Source of the DNA: Xanthomonas vesicatoria ATCC 35937
GTDB taxonomy: Bacteria; Pseudomonadota; Gammaproteobacteria; Xanthomonadales; Xanthomonadaceae
Direction: 5' to 3'
Assembly: GCF_001908725.1 (NCBI RefSeq)
Contig: NZ_CP018725.1
Coordinates: 4,898,001-4,962,000, forward strand
DNA length: 64,000 nucleotides
Below are positions 36,873 through 48,557 of the stretch, in pieces. Both the position numbers and the translations under genes were made by a program. The notes beneath the pieces are model-generated. The model was not told the DNA's origin and did no database searches. It saw only the letters and a list, made by a program, of their open reading frames with translations. Numbering within the stretch: the stretch's first letter is position 1; every line of letters begins with the position of its first letter.

Positions 36873-37958
36873 ATGACACGCGCGTTCAATTTCAGTGCCG
36901 GCCCTGCGACATTGCCGGAATCGGTCCTGCGGCAGGCGCAGGCGGAGATGGTCGAGTGGAATGGCGTGGGCGCCTCGATCGTGGAAATCAGCCATCGCAG
37001 CGCGGATTTCATGGCCGTGGCGGCCGCGGCAGAAGCCGACCTGCGCAGCTTGTTGTCGATTCCGGACGACTATGCGGTGCTGTTTACCGCCGGTGGCGCC
37101 ACCACCATCCAGGCGCTGCTGCCGCTGAATTTCGCCGCGCCCGGTCAGGCCGCCGATTATGTGATAAGCGGGCACTGGGGCAAGACCGCGATCAAGCAGG
37201 CGGTGCCGTACGTGGATGCACGCATTGCCGCAGACGCGCAGGCAGACGGGTTTATCGACATCCCGCCGGCGGCCAGCTGGACCTTGTCGCCGCACTCGGC
37301 CTACGTGCACATCACTGCCAATGAGACCATCCACGGCGTCGAATTTCGCGACACGCCGGACGTCGGTACGCTGCCGCTGTTTGCCGATTTCAGTTCATCG
37401 ATTGCGTCCGAGCCGCTGGATGTTTCGCGGTATGGATTGATCTACGCCGGTGCGCAAAAGAATCTGGGCCCGGTCGGTATTTCGGTGCTGATCGTGCGTC
37501 GCGATCTGCTGGAGCGCGCCGGCCAACCGCGTGCGGACATCTTCAACTACGCCTCGCATGCCGCGCGCGATTCGATGCTCAACACCCCGCCGACCTGGAA
37601 CTGGTATCTGCTCGGGCTCACCGTGAAGTGGATGCTGGAGCAGGGCGGGGTAGAAGAGTTTGCGCGTCGCAATGCCGAGAAAGCCGCGTTGGTGTACGGC
37701 GCCATCGATCGCTCCGGAGGGTTCTATCGCAACCTGATCAAGCCGGCCGTGCGCTCGCGCATGAACATCCCGTTCTTCCTGCCAAGCGAGCAGCTGGACG
37801 CGTTGTTCGTCAGCGAATCCAAGGCCGCCGGTCTGTTGGCATTGAAGGGCCACAAGGCCGTCGGTGGCATTCGCGCCTCGCTTTACAACGCCATGCCGGT
37901 GGCTGGCGCGCAGGCGCTGGTGGCCTTCATGCATGACTTTCAGCAGCGTCACGGCTGA
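36873..37958 (+). CDS. serC: Phosphoserine aminotransferase
   Basis: SerC makes phosphoserine (and phosphohydroxythreonine for PLP synthesis). The 361-residue protein begins [19 protein letters not shown]. It contains [13 protein letters not shown], the [13 protein letters not shown] segment and the PLP lysine in [13 protein letters not shown]. Normal family length. It starts the serC-pheA-aroA cluster, a common proteobacterial arrangement. Confidence 0.97.
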   Translation: MTRAFNFSAGPATLPESVLRQAQAEMVEWNGVGASIVEISHRSADFMAVAAAAEADLRSLLSIPDDYAVLFTAGGATTIQALLPLNFAAPGQAADYVISGHWGKTAIKQAVPYVDARIAADAQADGFIDIPPAASWTLSPHSAYVHITANETIHGVEFRDTPDVGTLPLFADFSSSIASEPLDVSRYGLIYAGAQKNLGPVGISVLIVRRDLLERAGQPRADIFNYASHAARDSMLNTPPTWNWYLLGLTVKWMLEQGGVEEFARRNAEKAALVYGAIDRSGGFYRNLIKPAVRSRMNIPFFLPSEQLDALFVSESKAAGLLALKGHKAVGGIRASLYNAMPVAGAQALVAFMHDFQQRHG

Positions 37959-38025
37959 GTCCTATCTTCGACCGCGGCGCAGGCCGCGCAGGCGCTTGCG
38001 CCGTTTCTCAAGGAATGCCCCAGCG

Positions 38026-39261
38026 ATGGCTCCCAAGTCCAACAAACCCGCTGCTGCCAAGGGCAGCAAGACCAGAACAGCGAGCACGTCGGCAGACGCA
38101 TCGGTGGCCAAGCCGGTTGCCAAGCCCGCGGCCAAGCCCGCGGCCAAGCCGGGCAAGGCCCTCGGCAAGCCGGCTGCTGCCGCGCCGGTGCTGGCCGACG
38201 TGCGCGCCAAGATCGACGAGATCGACCGCACCATTCAGGCCTTGATCGCCGAGCGCGCCAACTTTGCCCATCAGGTCGGCAAAGCCAAGGGCAAGCTTGC
38301 CGCAGCGGTGGATTACTACCGCCCCGAGCGCGAAGCGCAGGTGCTGCGCATGGTGGTGGACCGCAACGAAGGCCCGCTCAGCGATGAAGTGCTGGTGCAC
38401 GTGTATCGCGAAATCATGTCGGCCTGCCTGGCCCAGCAGGAGCCGTTGAAGATCGGTTACCTCGGCCCGGAAGGAACCTTCAGCCAGCAGGCCGTGCTCA
38501 AGCATTTCGGCCGCTCGGCCGTGGGCCTGCCGATGGCGACCATCGAGGAAGTGTTCCAGGAAGTGGAAGCGGGCAACGCTGATTTCGGCGTGGTACCCGT
38601 GGAAAATTCGGGACAGGGCACCATCCAGGTCACGCTGGATATGTTCCTGACCTCCAACCTCAAAATCTGCGGCGAAGTCGAGTTGCGCGTGCATCAATAC
38701 CTGCTCTCGCGCAACGGCCGGCTGGAAGATATCGAGCGCATCTACGCGCATTCGCAATCCTTCGCACAGACTGCCGGCTGGCTGCGCTCGCACTTGCCCA
38801 AGGTGGAAAAGATTGCGGTCTCCAGCAATGCAGAGGGCGCGCGACGCGCCCGCAATGCAGAAGATGCTGCAGCCATCGGCGGCGAGAGCGCCGCGCATGT
38901 ATATGGCTTGAAGAAAGTCATCATGAAGTCGATCGAGGACGACGACGACAACACCACGCGCTTTTTGGTGATCGGCCGGCAGATATTCCCGTCGTCCGGG
39001 CACGACCGTACCTCGGTGCTGGTGTTCATCCACGACAAGCCGGGCGCGCTGTTCGATGTGCTCAGCCCGTTCGCACGGCACGGCATCAGCATGAACCGCA
39101 TCGAGTCGCGGCCCTCGCATCAAGCCAAGTGGGAATACGGGTTTTTCATCGACCTGGTCGGCCATGTGGAAGACGATGCGATGAAGCAGGCGCTTGCCGA
39201 GCTGGAAGCGCATTCGGCACAGATCAAGGTGCTGGGCTCGTATCCGGTGGCGATTCCCTAA
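38026..39261 (+). CDS. pheA: Bifunctional chorismate mutase/prephenate dehydratase
   Basis: PheA commits chorismate to phenylalanine. From MAPKSNKPAAAKG the protein has 411 residues. An unusual N-terminal extension (about 1-55) is rich in Ala, Lys and Pro with AKPxAKP repeats. An AroQ-type chorismate mutase domain follows at about 57-137 (RAKIDEIDRTIQALIAERANFA). Prephenate dehydratase runs from about 141 (IGYLGPEGTFSQQA, then GVVPVENSGQGTI). A C-terminal ACT domain (about 330-411, HDKPGALFDVLSPFARHGISMNRIESRPS) senses phenylalanine. It lies 67 bp after serC. Confidence 0.96.
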   Translation: MAPKSNKPAAAKGSKTRTASTSADASVAKPVAKPAAKPAAKPGKALGKPAAAAPVLADVRAKIDEIDRTIQALIAERANFAHQVGKAKGKLAAAVDYYRPEREAQVLRMVVDRNEGPLSDEVLVHVYREIMSACLAQQEPLKIGYLGPEGTFSQQAVLKHFGRSAVGLPMATIEEVFQEVEAGNADFGVVPVENSGQGTIQVTLDMFLTSNLKICGEVELRVHQYLLSRNGRLEDIERIYAHSQSFAQTAGWLRSHLPKVEKIAVSSNAEGARRARNAEDAAAIGGESAAHVYGLKKVIMKSIEDDDDNTTRFLVIGRQIFPSSGHDRTSVLVFIHDKPGALFDVLSPFARHGISMNRIESRPSHQAKWEYGFFIDLVGHVEDDAMKQALAELEAHSAQIKVLGSYPVAIP

Positions 39262-39370
39262 GCACTCGGCCAGCCGCCCACCCGGCGCGCCGCCGCTCCG
39301 GCGATGACGGCGCTGCCAACTCTTACCAAGCGCATCGCCTGCATGGCCGCGCAGCAATCGGATCATTCGC

Positions 39371-40687
39371 ATGAGCAGCAGCACGCAACATTGGGTCGCG
39401 CAGCAAGGCAGCGCATTGCGCGGGACCTTGGCCATTCCCGGCGACAAGTCGGTGTCGCATCGTGCGGTGATGTTTGCCGCACTGGCCGATGGCATTTCGC
39501 AGATCGACGGATTTCTCGAAGGCGAAGACACGCGCTCGACCGCGGCCATTTTCGCCAAGCTGGGCGTGCGGATCGATACGCCGTCGGCATCGCAGCGCAT
39601 CGTACATGGCGTTGGCGTGGACGGCTTGCAGCCGCCTACAGAGGCGCTGGATTGCGGCAACGCCGGTACCGGCATGCGTCTGCTCGCCGGCCTGTTGGCT
39701 GCGCAGCGCTTTGACAGCGTGCTGGTCGGCGATGCGTCCTTGTCCAAGCGGCCGATGCGGCGCGTAACCGGCCCGTTGGCGCAGATGGGGGCGAAGATCC
39801 TGACCCAGGACGACGGCACGCCGCCCTTGCATGTGCACGGCGGCCAGCCGTTGCACGGCATCGACTTTGTGTCGCAAGTTGCCAGTGCGCAGGTCAAATC
39901 CGCAGTGCTGCTGGCAGGTCTGTATGCGCAAGGCGAGACCTCGGTGACCGAACCGCATCCTACGCGCGACTACACCGAGCGCATGTTGTCTGCATTCGGT
40001 GTGGAGATCGCGTTCTCGCCGGGCACCGCGCGCTTGCGTGGCGGCCAGCGTTTGCGTGCGACCGACATTGCGGTGCCTGCGGACTTTTCGTCGGCAGCGT
40101 TTTTTATCGTCGCTGCCAGCATCATTCCCGATTCGGAAGTGGTGCTGCGCGCGGTGGGCTTGAACCCGCGCCGCACCGGGTTGCTGGCCGCGCTGCGTTT
40201 GATGGGCGCGGACATCAGCGAGGAAAACCATGCCGAACACGGCGGCGAACCGGTGGCCGATCTGCGCGTGCGCTACGCGCCATTGCAGGGGGTGCAGATC
40301 CCCGAAGCGCTGGTGCCGGACATGATCGACGAGTTCCCCGCCTTGTTCGTCGCCGCTGCGGCCGCGAAGGGCAAAACCGTGGTCACAGGCGCGGCCGAAT
40401 TGCGGGTCAAGGAATCGGATCGCCTGGCTGCCATGGCCACCGGCCTGCGTACCCTTGGCGTGCAGGTCGATGAAACCCCGGATGGCGCCACGATTCACGG
40501 CGGCACCATCGGCGGTGGCGTGATCGAAAGCCATGGCGATCATCGTATTGCGATGGCCTTTGCCATTGCCGGCCAGTGTTCGACCGGCACCGTGCAGGTG
40601 AATGACATCGCCAACGTCGCCACTTCGTTCCCTGGCTTCGACACCCTGGCACAGGGCGCCGGTTTTGGGCTCAGCGCTCGGGGCTGA
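39371..40687 (+). CDS. aroA: 3-phosphoshikimate 1-carboxyvinyltransferase (EPSP synthase)
   Basis: AroA catalyses the sixth shikimate step. The 438-residue protein shows LAIPGDKSVSHRAVMFAALA near 20, LDCGNAGTGMRLLAGLLAAQ near 95, and RVKESDRLAAMATGLRTLG near 345; the spacing and length are normal. The LDCGNAGT reading (Ala after Asn-Ala-Gly rather than the NSGT of class I) resembles the class II glyphosate-tolerant type. The 3' end overlaps a minus-strand TonB-like gene by 17 bp. Confidence 0.96.
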   Translation: MSSSTQHWVAQQGSALRGTLAIPGDKSVSHRAVMFAALADGISQIDGFLEGEDTRSTAAIFAKLGVRIDTPSASQRIVHGVGVDGLQPPTEALDCGNAGTGMRLLAGLLAAQRFDSVLVGDASLSKRPMRRVTGPLAQMGAKILTQDDGTPPLHVHGGQPLHGIDFVSQVASAQVKSAVLLAGLYAQGETSVTEPHPTRDYTERMLSAFGVEIAFSPGTARLRGGQRLRATDIAVPADFSSAAFFIVAASIIPDSEVVLRAVGLNPRRTGLLAALRLMGADISEENHAEHGGEPVADLRVRYAPLQGVQIPEALVPDMIDEFPALFVAAAAAKGKTVVTGAAELRVKESDRLAAMATGLRTLGVQVDETPDGATIHGGTIGGGVIESHGDHRIAMAFAIAGQCSTGTVQVNDIANVATSFPGFDTLAQGAGFGLSARG

Positions 40688-41249
40688 ACTCGACTGGCAC
40701 CTGCACGCTGCTGACCACCGCGTGGCCGTCGCGCGTAGCCGGTTCGAAGCGCCACTGGCGCAGGCTCTCGATCACTGCTGCGTCCAGACGCGGATCGTTA
40801 CTGCCACTGCGGTCGATGATGCTCACCGCGCGCACCTGACCCTGCATGTCCAGTTGCAGGCGTGCGGTGCGATTGCCCTGAATGCCGGCACGTACCACTT
40901 CCGCCGGGTAACTGGGCATTGTATTGCCGGCTAATGGCTTGGCATCCACGCTGCTGATCGCCGCGCGGACCGGTTGATGGGCAATCATGGTCATTGCGCG
41001 CGGGCCATCCGCGCTCGGCAGAATCTGCCGGCTCGCGACAGGGGCAGGGTCGGTGTCGGTAGCAAACGACTCGTCGCTGTGCCGCGCCCACCACCACGCC
41101 GGGATCACCACCAGCAAGGCCAGCAGCGTCGCCCATAGCCACGGCGAAGCACCGTCATCGTGCGAATCCCGCCTACGGCTCGACGCTGCAGGAGAGGAGC
41201 GAGACAGCGACGGCGTGTGGTGGGAAGAAGGATTCGAAATGAAGGACAT
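40671..41249 (-). CDS. TonB-like energy transducer
   Basis: The start MSFISNPSSHHTP has an AGGAGG Shine-Dalgarno; this gives 192 residues. One membrane segment (about 37-56, WLWATLLALLVVIPAWWWA) leads into a TonB C-terminal domain (about 110-190: SYPAEVVRAGIQGNRTARLQLDMQGQVRAVSIIDRSGSNDPRLDAAVIESLRQWRFEPA). The usual Pro-rich spacer is short. It may serve a dedicated TonB-dependent receptor or act in another envelope process. No exbBD genes are nearby. A related gene follows at 41496-42152. Confidence 0.85.
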   Translation of the reverse strand: MSFISNPSSHHTPSLSRSSPAASSRRRDSHDDGASPWLWATLLALLVVIPAWWWARHSDESFATDTDPAPVASRQILPSADGPRAMTMIAHQPVRAAISSVDAKPLAGNTMPSYPAEVVRAGIQGNRTARLQLDMQGQVRAVSIIDRSGSNDPRLDAAVIESLRQWRFEPATRDGHAVVSSVQVPVEFSPER

Positions 41250-41495
41250 GGCCGGCCTCCTGGCGCATCTTTGGGATGACACAGCCAGTCTGGGCGGCGC
41301 TGCCTGAGGCGCAGCTAAGGCAGAGGCCTGAGGTTGCCGTTACAAGGCTGTATTCATTCAGCTTAGTGATGCGCTGACGGCGCTATGGCAAAACCTGGAG
41401 TCCTCCAAGAAGTGCTACGAATGCCTTGTAAAACAGTTGGTTGCACTTGCCTGCGATGACGGCCAGAGTCTGCTTGCCCAGCATCCTGGCTGTGC

Positions 41496-43544
<2,049 letters not shown>

Positions 43545-43794
43545 AACGCCTGCTTCGGGCGTGCGGCAGCTGTTGACGGATCGATGCACATAGCTCGGTG
43601 TCGCACGATTGGGCAATCGCGCTGCACTTGTAGGCCGAGTCCGGTTTTTGATCCTGCCGTGCGTGCAGCACATAACGCGGCCGGACGACCGAAGGGGTGC
43701 CGGGACCGCGCCAGGTGCCCGAGCCCTGACGGACTGCCTAGCGCTGCCTTCGATGCTCGAGGGGCAGTCGCGTCCAGAAAAAATAAAAAACGTC

Positions 43795-43824
43795 AAAGAC
43801 GGGACCATCACTGGTCCCGTCTTT
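43795..43824. terminator. Strong bidirectional stem-loop after serS
   Basis: AAAGACGGGACCA-TCAC-TGGTCCCGTCTTT is a perfect 13-bp stem with a four-base loop, flanked by A-rich (AAAAAATAAAAAA) and TTT runs, so it can terminate in either direction. It lies in a 525-bp stretch (43545-44069) between serS and azoR without a recognisable gene. It could alternatively end an unannotated small RNA. Confidence 0.75.
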
Positions 43825-44069
43825 ATGCAGGCAGTAATGCGCCGCCACAGGCTGCCGAGATTTACGGCAACGCGCAAGGCGCTAAGCGTGCGAGGCAACA
43901 CTGCCAGCGCGGTGCGCCCGCCCGCCGTCACCGCGCATTAGCAGGACCACATCTTGCGCGGCGTGCCGTGCTGGAAAGGTGCCGCGTAGAGTGACCGGTC
44001 TATCGGGAATCGGCTTTTACAAATCCCCAATGCCGATTCTCCAATCCCAGCCGCGCCAGGGCTGCGCCC

Positions 44070-44648
44070 TCAGGCTGCAGCTTCCGCTGGCTGCTGCAGC
44101 TCGGCCAACGCCTGCGCAAGCGCATTGCTCCGATGTTCTGGCGAATACGCCACGCCTTCGGCGCGCACGAAGGTGATGTCCTCGATGCCCAAAAAGCCGA
44201 ACAACTGGCGCAGATACGGTTCCTGAAAGTCGTTGCTCCGGTCGGGATAGATGCCGCCGCGCGCGCTGGCGATGATGATGCGCTTTCCGCCGGCCAGGCC
44301 TTCCGGACCGGTTGCGGTGTAGCGGAAGGTGCGCCCGGCAACCGCAATGCGGTCGATCCACGCCTTGAGCGTGGAAGGAATCGCGAAGTTGTACATCGGC
44401 GCCCCGATCACGATGACGTCGGCTTCCAGAAACTGCTGCATCGCCTGTTCGGCCGCCGCAGCCTCGGTTGCATCGGCCTGCGCCAGCGAGCGCCCGGTGA
44501 GGTGCGGTAGCGGCTCCTGGTCCAAATCGCGATAGGTCACTTGCAGTTGCGGGTGTAGCAGGCGCTGCTGGGCGACGGCGGCGGCACTCAGTTCGCGGCT
44601 GATGGAATTGGCGCCCAGGGCGCTGGAATCGAGATGGAGCAGCTTCAT
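44070..44648 (-). CDS. azoR: FMN-dependent NADH-azoreductase
   Basis: AzoR-type flavodoxin-fold quinone/azo reductase, 192 residues from MKLLHLDSSALGANS (LxLDSS..xNSxSRxL start is diagnostic). APMYNFAIPSTLKAWIDRIAVAGRTFRYT is the conserved FMN-binding and dimer motif, and GLAGGKRIIIASARGGIY follows. It is divergent from a LysR-type regulator, the classic arrangement in which that regulator controls it. An upstream ATG three codons earlier is possible. Confidence 0.94.
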   Translation of the reverse strand: MKLLHLDSSALGANSISRELSAAAVAQQRLLHPQLQVTYRDLDQEPLPHLTGRSLAQADATEAAAAEQAMQQFLEADVIVIGAPMYNFAIPSTLKAWIDRIAVAGRTFRYTATGPEGLAGGKRIIIASARGGIYPDRSNDFQEPYLRQLFGFLGIEDITFVRAEGVAYSPEHRSNALAQALAELQQPAEAAA

Positions 44649-44764
44649 GGCGAACATCTATGGGCAAGCGGCAACCCCGCGGAGGGGCGCAGATTAGGTC
44701 GTTGCCCTGTTGGGATAAAGGTGGTTAAATATCACTTATCGTTCTATCCATGGATACCTGCGCC

Positions 44765-45769
44765 ATGCACGACCTGAATGACCTGTACTACTTTGCGATG
44801 GTGGTGGACCACGGCGGCTTTGCGGCTGCCGAGCGTGCTTTGGGGATTCCCAAGTCGCGCCTGAGCCGCCGTATCAGCCAACTGGAAACCGACCTGGGCG
44901 TGCGCTTGCTGCAGCGCTCCACGCGGCGCTTCGCCGTCACGGACGTCGGCACCAGCGTGCACCGGCATGCCCAGACCATGCTGGCCGAGGCCCAGGCCGC
45001 GCGCGAGGTGGTGGATCGTCTTAGCGCGGAGCCACGCGGTCTTGTCCGTGTGAGCGTTCCTGTCTCGCTCGCGCAGATCCAGCTGCCCAAGTTGCTGCCC
45101 GAATTTCTGGCCAAGTACCCGAAGGTGCGGCTGCAGCTCAACATCAGCAACCGCCGCGTCGACGTCATCAACGAGGGCTACGACATCGCGCTACGCGTGC
45201 GGTCGCGCCTGGACGACGACGGCAGCCTGGTGATGCGCAGCTTCGGTCAGGTGCAGGAATTGCTGGTCGCCAGCCCCAAGTATCTGGACCGCGCCGGCCG
45301 CCCGAAAGACCCGAGCGAGCTGGCCAACCACACCACCATGAGCACCAGCGAGGACGAAGCGCATCAGCGCTGGGAACTGCACGGTCCCAACGGCGAAATG
45401 CGCCGTGTGGACCTGCAGCCGCGTCTGGCCGGTTTCGATTTCCCGCTGCTGCAATCCATGGCGCGCGACGGCTTCGGCATCACCATGCTGCCGGAAACGG
45501 TCTGCGCCGAAGCGGTGCGTAGCGGCGAATTGGAAGTGGTGTTGCCGCACTGGTCGCTGCCGCAGGGCATCTGCCATGCCGTGTTCGCCTCACGTCGCGG
45601 TCTGCTGCCGGCGGTGCGCGTGTTCATCGACTTCCTGGCCGAACACCTACCGCAGGAAATCGAACGCTCGCGCCTGGATTGCGGCGGCAACTGCGCCGAG
45701 CTGGCTGAGAAGCTCAAGCGCGCGGCTGGTGCCGCCAACGCTCCGCGTCTGGTGGCCGAAGCAGGCTGA
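44765..45769 (+). CDS. LysR-family transcriptional regulator
   Basis: The protein from MHDLNDLYYFAMVVDHGGFA has 334 residues; an alternative ATG at 44750 adds five. The N-terminal winged helix-turn-helix (about 1-60) reads AAAERALGIPKSRLSRRISQLETDLGVRLLQRSTRRFAVTD. The effector domain (about 90-300) includes LVRVSVPVSLAQIQLPKLLPEFLAKYP. It is divergent from azoR and likely regulates it. The shared ~115-bp region contains AT-rich promoter-like sequence. The inducer is unknown. Confidence 0.92.
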   Translation: MHDLNDLYYFAMVVDHGGFAAAERALGIPKSRLSRRISQLETDLGVRLLQRSTRRFAVTDVGTSVHRHAQTMLAEAQAAREVVDRLSAEPRGLVRVSVPVSLAQIQLPKLLPEFLAKYPKVRLQLNISNRRVDVINEGYDIALRVRSRLDDDGSLVMRSFGQVQELLVASPKYLDRAGRPKDPSELANHTTMSTSEDEAHQRWELHGPNGEMRRVDLQPRLAGFDFPLLQSMARDGFGITMLPETVCAEAVRSGELEVVLPHWSLPQGICHAVFASRRGLLPAVRVFIDFLAEHLPQEIERSRLDCGGNCAELAEKLKRAAGAANAPRLVAEAG

Positions 45770-46022
45770 GCGATGTATCGCTGAGTTGGTCGGTGCCGCT
45801 CATTGCACGGGGGGTAACTTGTCTTCCCGCAAGCCGGGCGCATGAGGCAAGCGTTGCCGCTTAGCAAATCACCCCCGGGCATGCGAGAATGCGCGCCCGG
45901 GAGCGGTCCCGGGACTGGAAGAACCGCACTAGATGACCGTGCGGCTCTGTCAGACACCACCTGCGCAATGCGGATCGCCCAAGTGATGGCCGATGCTTTC
46001 GGCGTTCATGCGCAGCATCATC

Positions 46023-46112
46023 GGAGAGATGGCCGAGCGGTTTAAGGCACCGGTCTTGAAAACCGGCGAAGGGTCAAACCTTCCGTGGGTTCGAATCCCA
46101 CTCTCTCCGCCA
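46023..46112 (+). tRNA. tRNA-Ser (anticodon TGA)
   Basis: A 90-base tRNA with a seven-base acceptor stem (GGAGAGA / TCTCTCC), discriminator G and encoded CCA. Further features are the A-box TGGCCGAGCGG, anticodon loop CTTGAAA, a long serine-type variable arm and GGTTCGAATCC T-arm. Its 3' end is the probable integration site of the island that starts immediately downstream. Confidence 0.97.
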
Positions 46113-46196
46113 ATCGATTCCAAGTCATTGATTTTAAATGTAAAAATCTGATCTGGTTCGATTGGAAGGCAGGAAGCATGCAGAGGAAACACTCGC

Positions 46197-47666
46197 ATGC
46201 GCATCCCTCATCATTTGAGCCGGTCGTCCACTGGCCGCTGGTCGTTCGTCCAGCGTGTGCCCATCGATTTGCAAACCGTGATGGGCTGCCGGCTTATCAA
46301 ACGCACCCTGCAAACGAAGGACTTGCCGCAGGCTCACGTGCGTGCGGTGGTGCTTGGAGCGGGCTATGCTCGGCTCTTCGCACAGTTGAAGGATCAACGC
46401 GTGGCCAAGCTGAGCAAGACGGACGCTGACCTGCTCATCGCTCGCCTGACGAGCGCCGAGAACCTTCAGGAACTGACGCTCAACCGCACCCGCCAACCGG
46501 ATGGGACGGTGATCGAACAGTGGCAGATCGACAGCCCAAAAGACCTGAAGTTATATCGACAGTTGATGGAGCTGGAAGCAAGGGCTGGGGCAACCGTCCA
46601 AGCATCGCGGCTCCCGGTGGCGGCCTTCAACGCATTCGGATCTACGCACCTGGCCAGCCCAGTTCGGCACTCACCTGCGCCGGCCATCGAGACGATGACG
46701 CTGGGAAAGGCCCGAGACGCGTTCCTTGCTACCCTCAAGGGCTCGACGCTGCCCAAGACCTACACGATCAAAAAAACGGCCATCGAGGCGCTGGTGGCAT
46801 TCTTGGGCTCGAAGGCAAAGGTCCATGCCATCACCCGCTCCGATCTGGCGCGGTGGTATCAAGACATGCGCGAGAAGGGCGCTTCCACGCCAACGCTCAC
46901 GAACAAGCAGAGCTACATCGGTGGCAAGGGTGGCTTCTTCGAGTGGGCCATGGCGTCGGGGTATTATCCCCGTGGCGACAACCCGGCCAGCGGTCATGTC
47001 AGTTATTCCCAGCGTGAGAAGCGGGCCCGAAAGAAGCTGGGGTTCAAAGCCTACGACAGGGCCCAGATCCAAGCCCTGTTTGCCCCGGAGGCGCTTGCAA
47101 AGCTGTCCGAGTCGACCCGCTGGGCCTCCCTCTTGGGACTCTATACGGGGGCGAGGGCGTCAGAGGTCGGCCAGTTGCTGGTCCGAGACGTGTTCGAGGA
47201 GGACGGCATTCCGTGCGTCCGTATCTCAGACGAAGGCGAGCACCAAAAAGTGAAAACGGAAGTGAGCCTTCGGACGGTGCCCCTCCATCTTGAACTCCTC
47301 AAGATGGGCTTCCTGGGTTGGGTCGATGGCAAGCGCAAGGCTGGTGAAACGAGGTTGTTCCCGGCTGCCAAGGCCACTGCGGTTAACGGGCAGGGGAACT
47401 GGATCACCAAGGCGTTTAGTCGCCACCTTGCCGAAGTGGGGCAGGGATGGGAGCCGGCCAAGCGCGGTTTCCACTCGCTTCGTAAGACTTTCATTCAAGA
47501 ATTACAGGGCGCGGGAGTGGTATCAGAACTGCGTGCGCAGATTGTTGGTCATGAGCTCGATGATGAGCACCATTCGACCTACAGCCGGGAGTTTAGTCCA
47601 AGAGAAAAGCTTAATGGTCTGAGCCGAACATCCCCCGGTTTGGCAGTCCTGACATTCATCATATGA
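46197..47666 (+). CDS. Tyrosine recombinase/integrase of a tRNA-Ser island
   Basis: The 489-residue protein begins MRIPHHLSRSSTGRWSFVQRV, an N-terminal region seen in DUF6538-type phage-like integrases. A core-binding domain (about 170-270) contains ITRSDLARWYQDMREKGAST. The catalytic domain has the first Arg in YTGARASEVGQLL, HSLRKTFIQEL (H..R) and GHELDDEHHSTYSREF (H and Tyr). It lies 84 bp after the tRNA and reads away from it, typical of islands integrated at tRNA 3' ends. A GAGGAAA Shine-Dalgarno precedes the ATG. All key residues look intact. Confidence 0.93.
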   Translation: MRIPHHLSRSSTGRWSFVQRVPIDLQTVMGCRLIKRTLQTKDLPQAHVRAVVLGAGYARLFAQLKDQRVAKLSKTDADLLIARLTSAENLQELTLNRTRQPDGTVIEQWQIDSPKDLKLYRQLMELEARAGATVQASRLPVAAFNAFGSTHLASPVRHSPAPAIETMTLGKARDAFLATLKGSTLPKTYTIKKTAIEALVAFLGSKAKVHAITRSDLARWYQDMREKGASTPTLTNKQSYIGGKGGFFEWAMASGYYPRGDNPASGHVSYSQREKRARKKLGFKAYDRAQIQALFAPEALAKLSESTRWASLLGLYTGARASEVGQLLVRDVFEEDGIPCVRISDEGEHQKVKTEVSLRTVPLHLELLKMGFLGWVDGKRKAGETRLFPAAKATAVNGQGNWITKAFSRHLAEVGQGWEPAKRGFHSLRKTFIQELQGAGVVSELRAQIVGHELDDEHHSTYSREFSPREKLNGLSRTSPGLAVLTFII

Positions 47667-47751
47667 CACTGCATGATGTAGCCGCATATCTACTGTCTTG
47701 AGTAGTAACTATTGACGTTTCAATGACCGCCACAACGCGAGAGGATTCAAC

Positions 47752-48051
47752 ATGGCTGTTAACAAGCACGGTCAGGACGATGCAGCGATTCCGGCGCTGG
47801 TAAGGATCAAGTCTGTTCTCGGACAGCTCGATAAGTACAGCATGGAGGGTGTTGACTGGGAGGCTCTTGTGGCTGCCCTCGAAGCTGCCCAGGAGCTCGG
47901 GTGTGCCAGCGCGGACGAAGTGACAAGGGCTAAGAAAAAGGCGCTGGAAAGAGATTCTTTGATCAGAATATCAAAATGCGTGGATGGAAAGTGGTCGGGA
48001 GGGGCTGGCACGCCCTATAAAACTCCGGCGAGGACTGGGGGCGAGTCATGA
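47752..48051 (+). CDS. Hypothetical protein, 99 residues
   Basis: A small helical protein with an AALEAAQELGCASADEV region and a basic stretch RAKKKALERD near 60-70. I do not recognise it. Its stop overlaps the next start (ATGA), implying coupled translation with the membrane protein that follows. It lies just after the integrase. Confidence 0.6.
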   Translation: MAVNKHGQDDAAIPALVRIKSVLGQLDKYSMEGVDWEALVAALEAAQELGCASADEVTRAKKKALERDSLIRISKCVDGKWSGGAGTPYKTPARTGGES

Positions 48052-48392
48052 CGAACCCTTCATGGTGGGATCGCGCAAAAGCAAAGTCGAGGTTGGTTCT
48101 GAACAACCAGATTAAAGCCCATCCTGGGCGAGATCTTGTGCTCTTGGTTCTTGCGGTGATCTCCGCTTTTTCATGCGCAATCTCTGTGTATCTCGTTTAT
48201 CAGGCGAAAACACTTGGCTCCTCCCCGTCAATATATCTTGCGATCCTGTCTTTCGGTCTGACTGGAACTCAGGCGTTTGTTGGAGCCTGTCGAAGCCTGA
48301 AGCTTCACTTTTTATGGGTCATGATCGCAGCTAGTGCTTCTATCGGCCTAACTGTGTTTGGGCTTTGGGGGGATGGCACGCTATTTAATTAA
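48048..48392 (+). CDS. Small membrane protein, 114 residues
   Basis: The protein has about three membrane segments (near 28-50, 59-80 and 86-108) after a basic N-terminus (WWDRAKAKSRLVLNNQIK). The ATGA overlap with the preceding gene indicates one transcription unit. Function unknown. Base composition is AT-richer than the core genes. Confidence 0.62.
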   Translation: MTNPSWWDRAKAKSRLVLNNQIKAHPGRDLVLLVLAVISAFSCAISVYLVYQAKTLGSSPSIYLAILSFGLTGTQAFVGACRSLKLHFLWVMIAASASIGLTVFGLWGDGTLFN

Positions 48393-48557
48393 GTCAATCA
48401 GTCCTGCAGCACCTATCGCTGCGAAGAAAAATATTCCTAACAATGCCGCGCCCAAGAAGGCGTAGTAGCTCTTAGTTTCTTCTGTATTTTTTTTGTCTTT
48501 CACGTCAGTGTTCTCATAAGCGGGAACACCTTTTAGCACAGATATTTGGGGAGTCAA
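48381..48557 (-). CDS. Possible small single-pass membrane protein, possibly frameshifted
   Basis: Reading the minus strand, a frame without ATG ends at a TAG (48381-48383). It encodes a polar N-terminal part then YYAFLGAALLGIFFFAAIG and GLIDLIK, a convincing membrane helix with a short tail. In-frame TTG (48557) and GTG (48539, 48503) are the only start options, none with a clear Shine-Dalgarno. An ATG at 48591 lies one frame off; removing one base from its AAAGGA would join the two. It may therefore be a decayed gene. It overlaps the end of the previous gene antisense by 12 bp. Confidence 0.35.
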   Translation of the reverse strand: MTPQISVLKGVPAYENTDVKDKKNTEETKSYYAFLGAALLGIFFFAAIGAAGLIDLIK

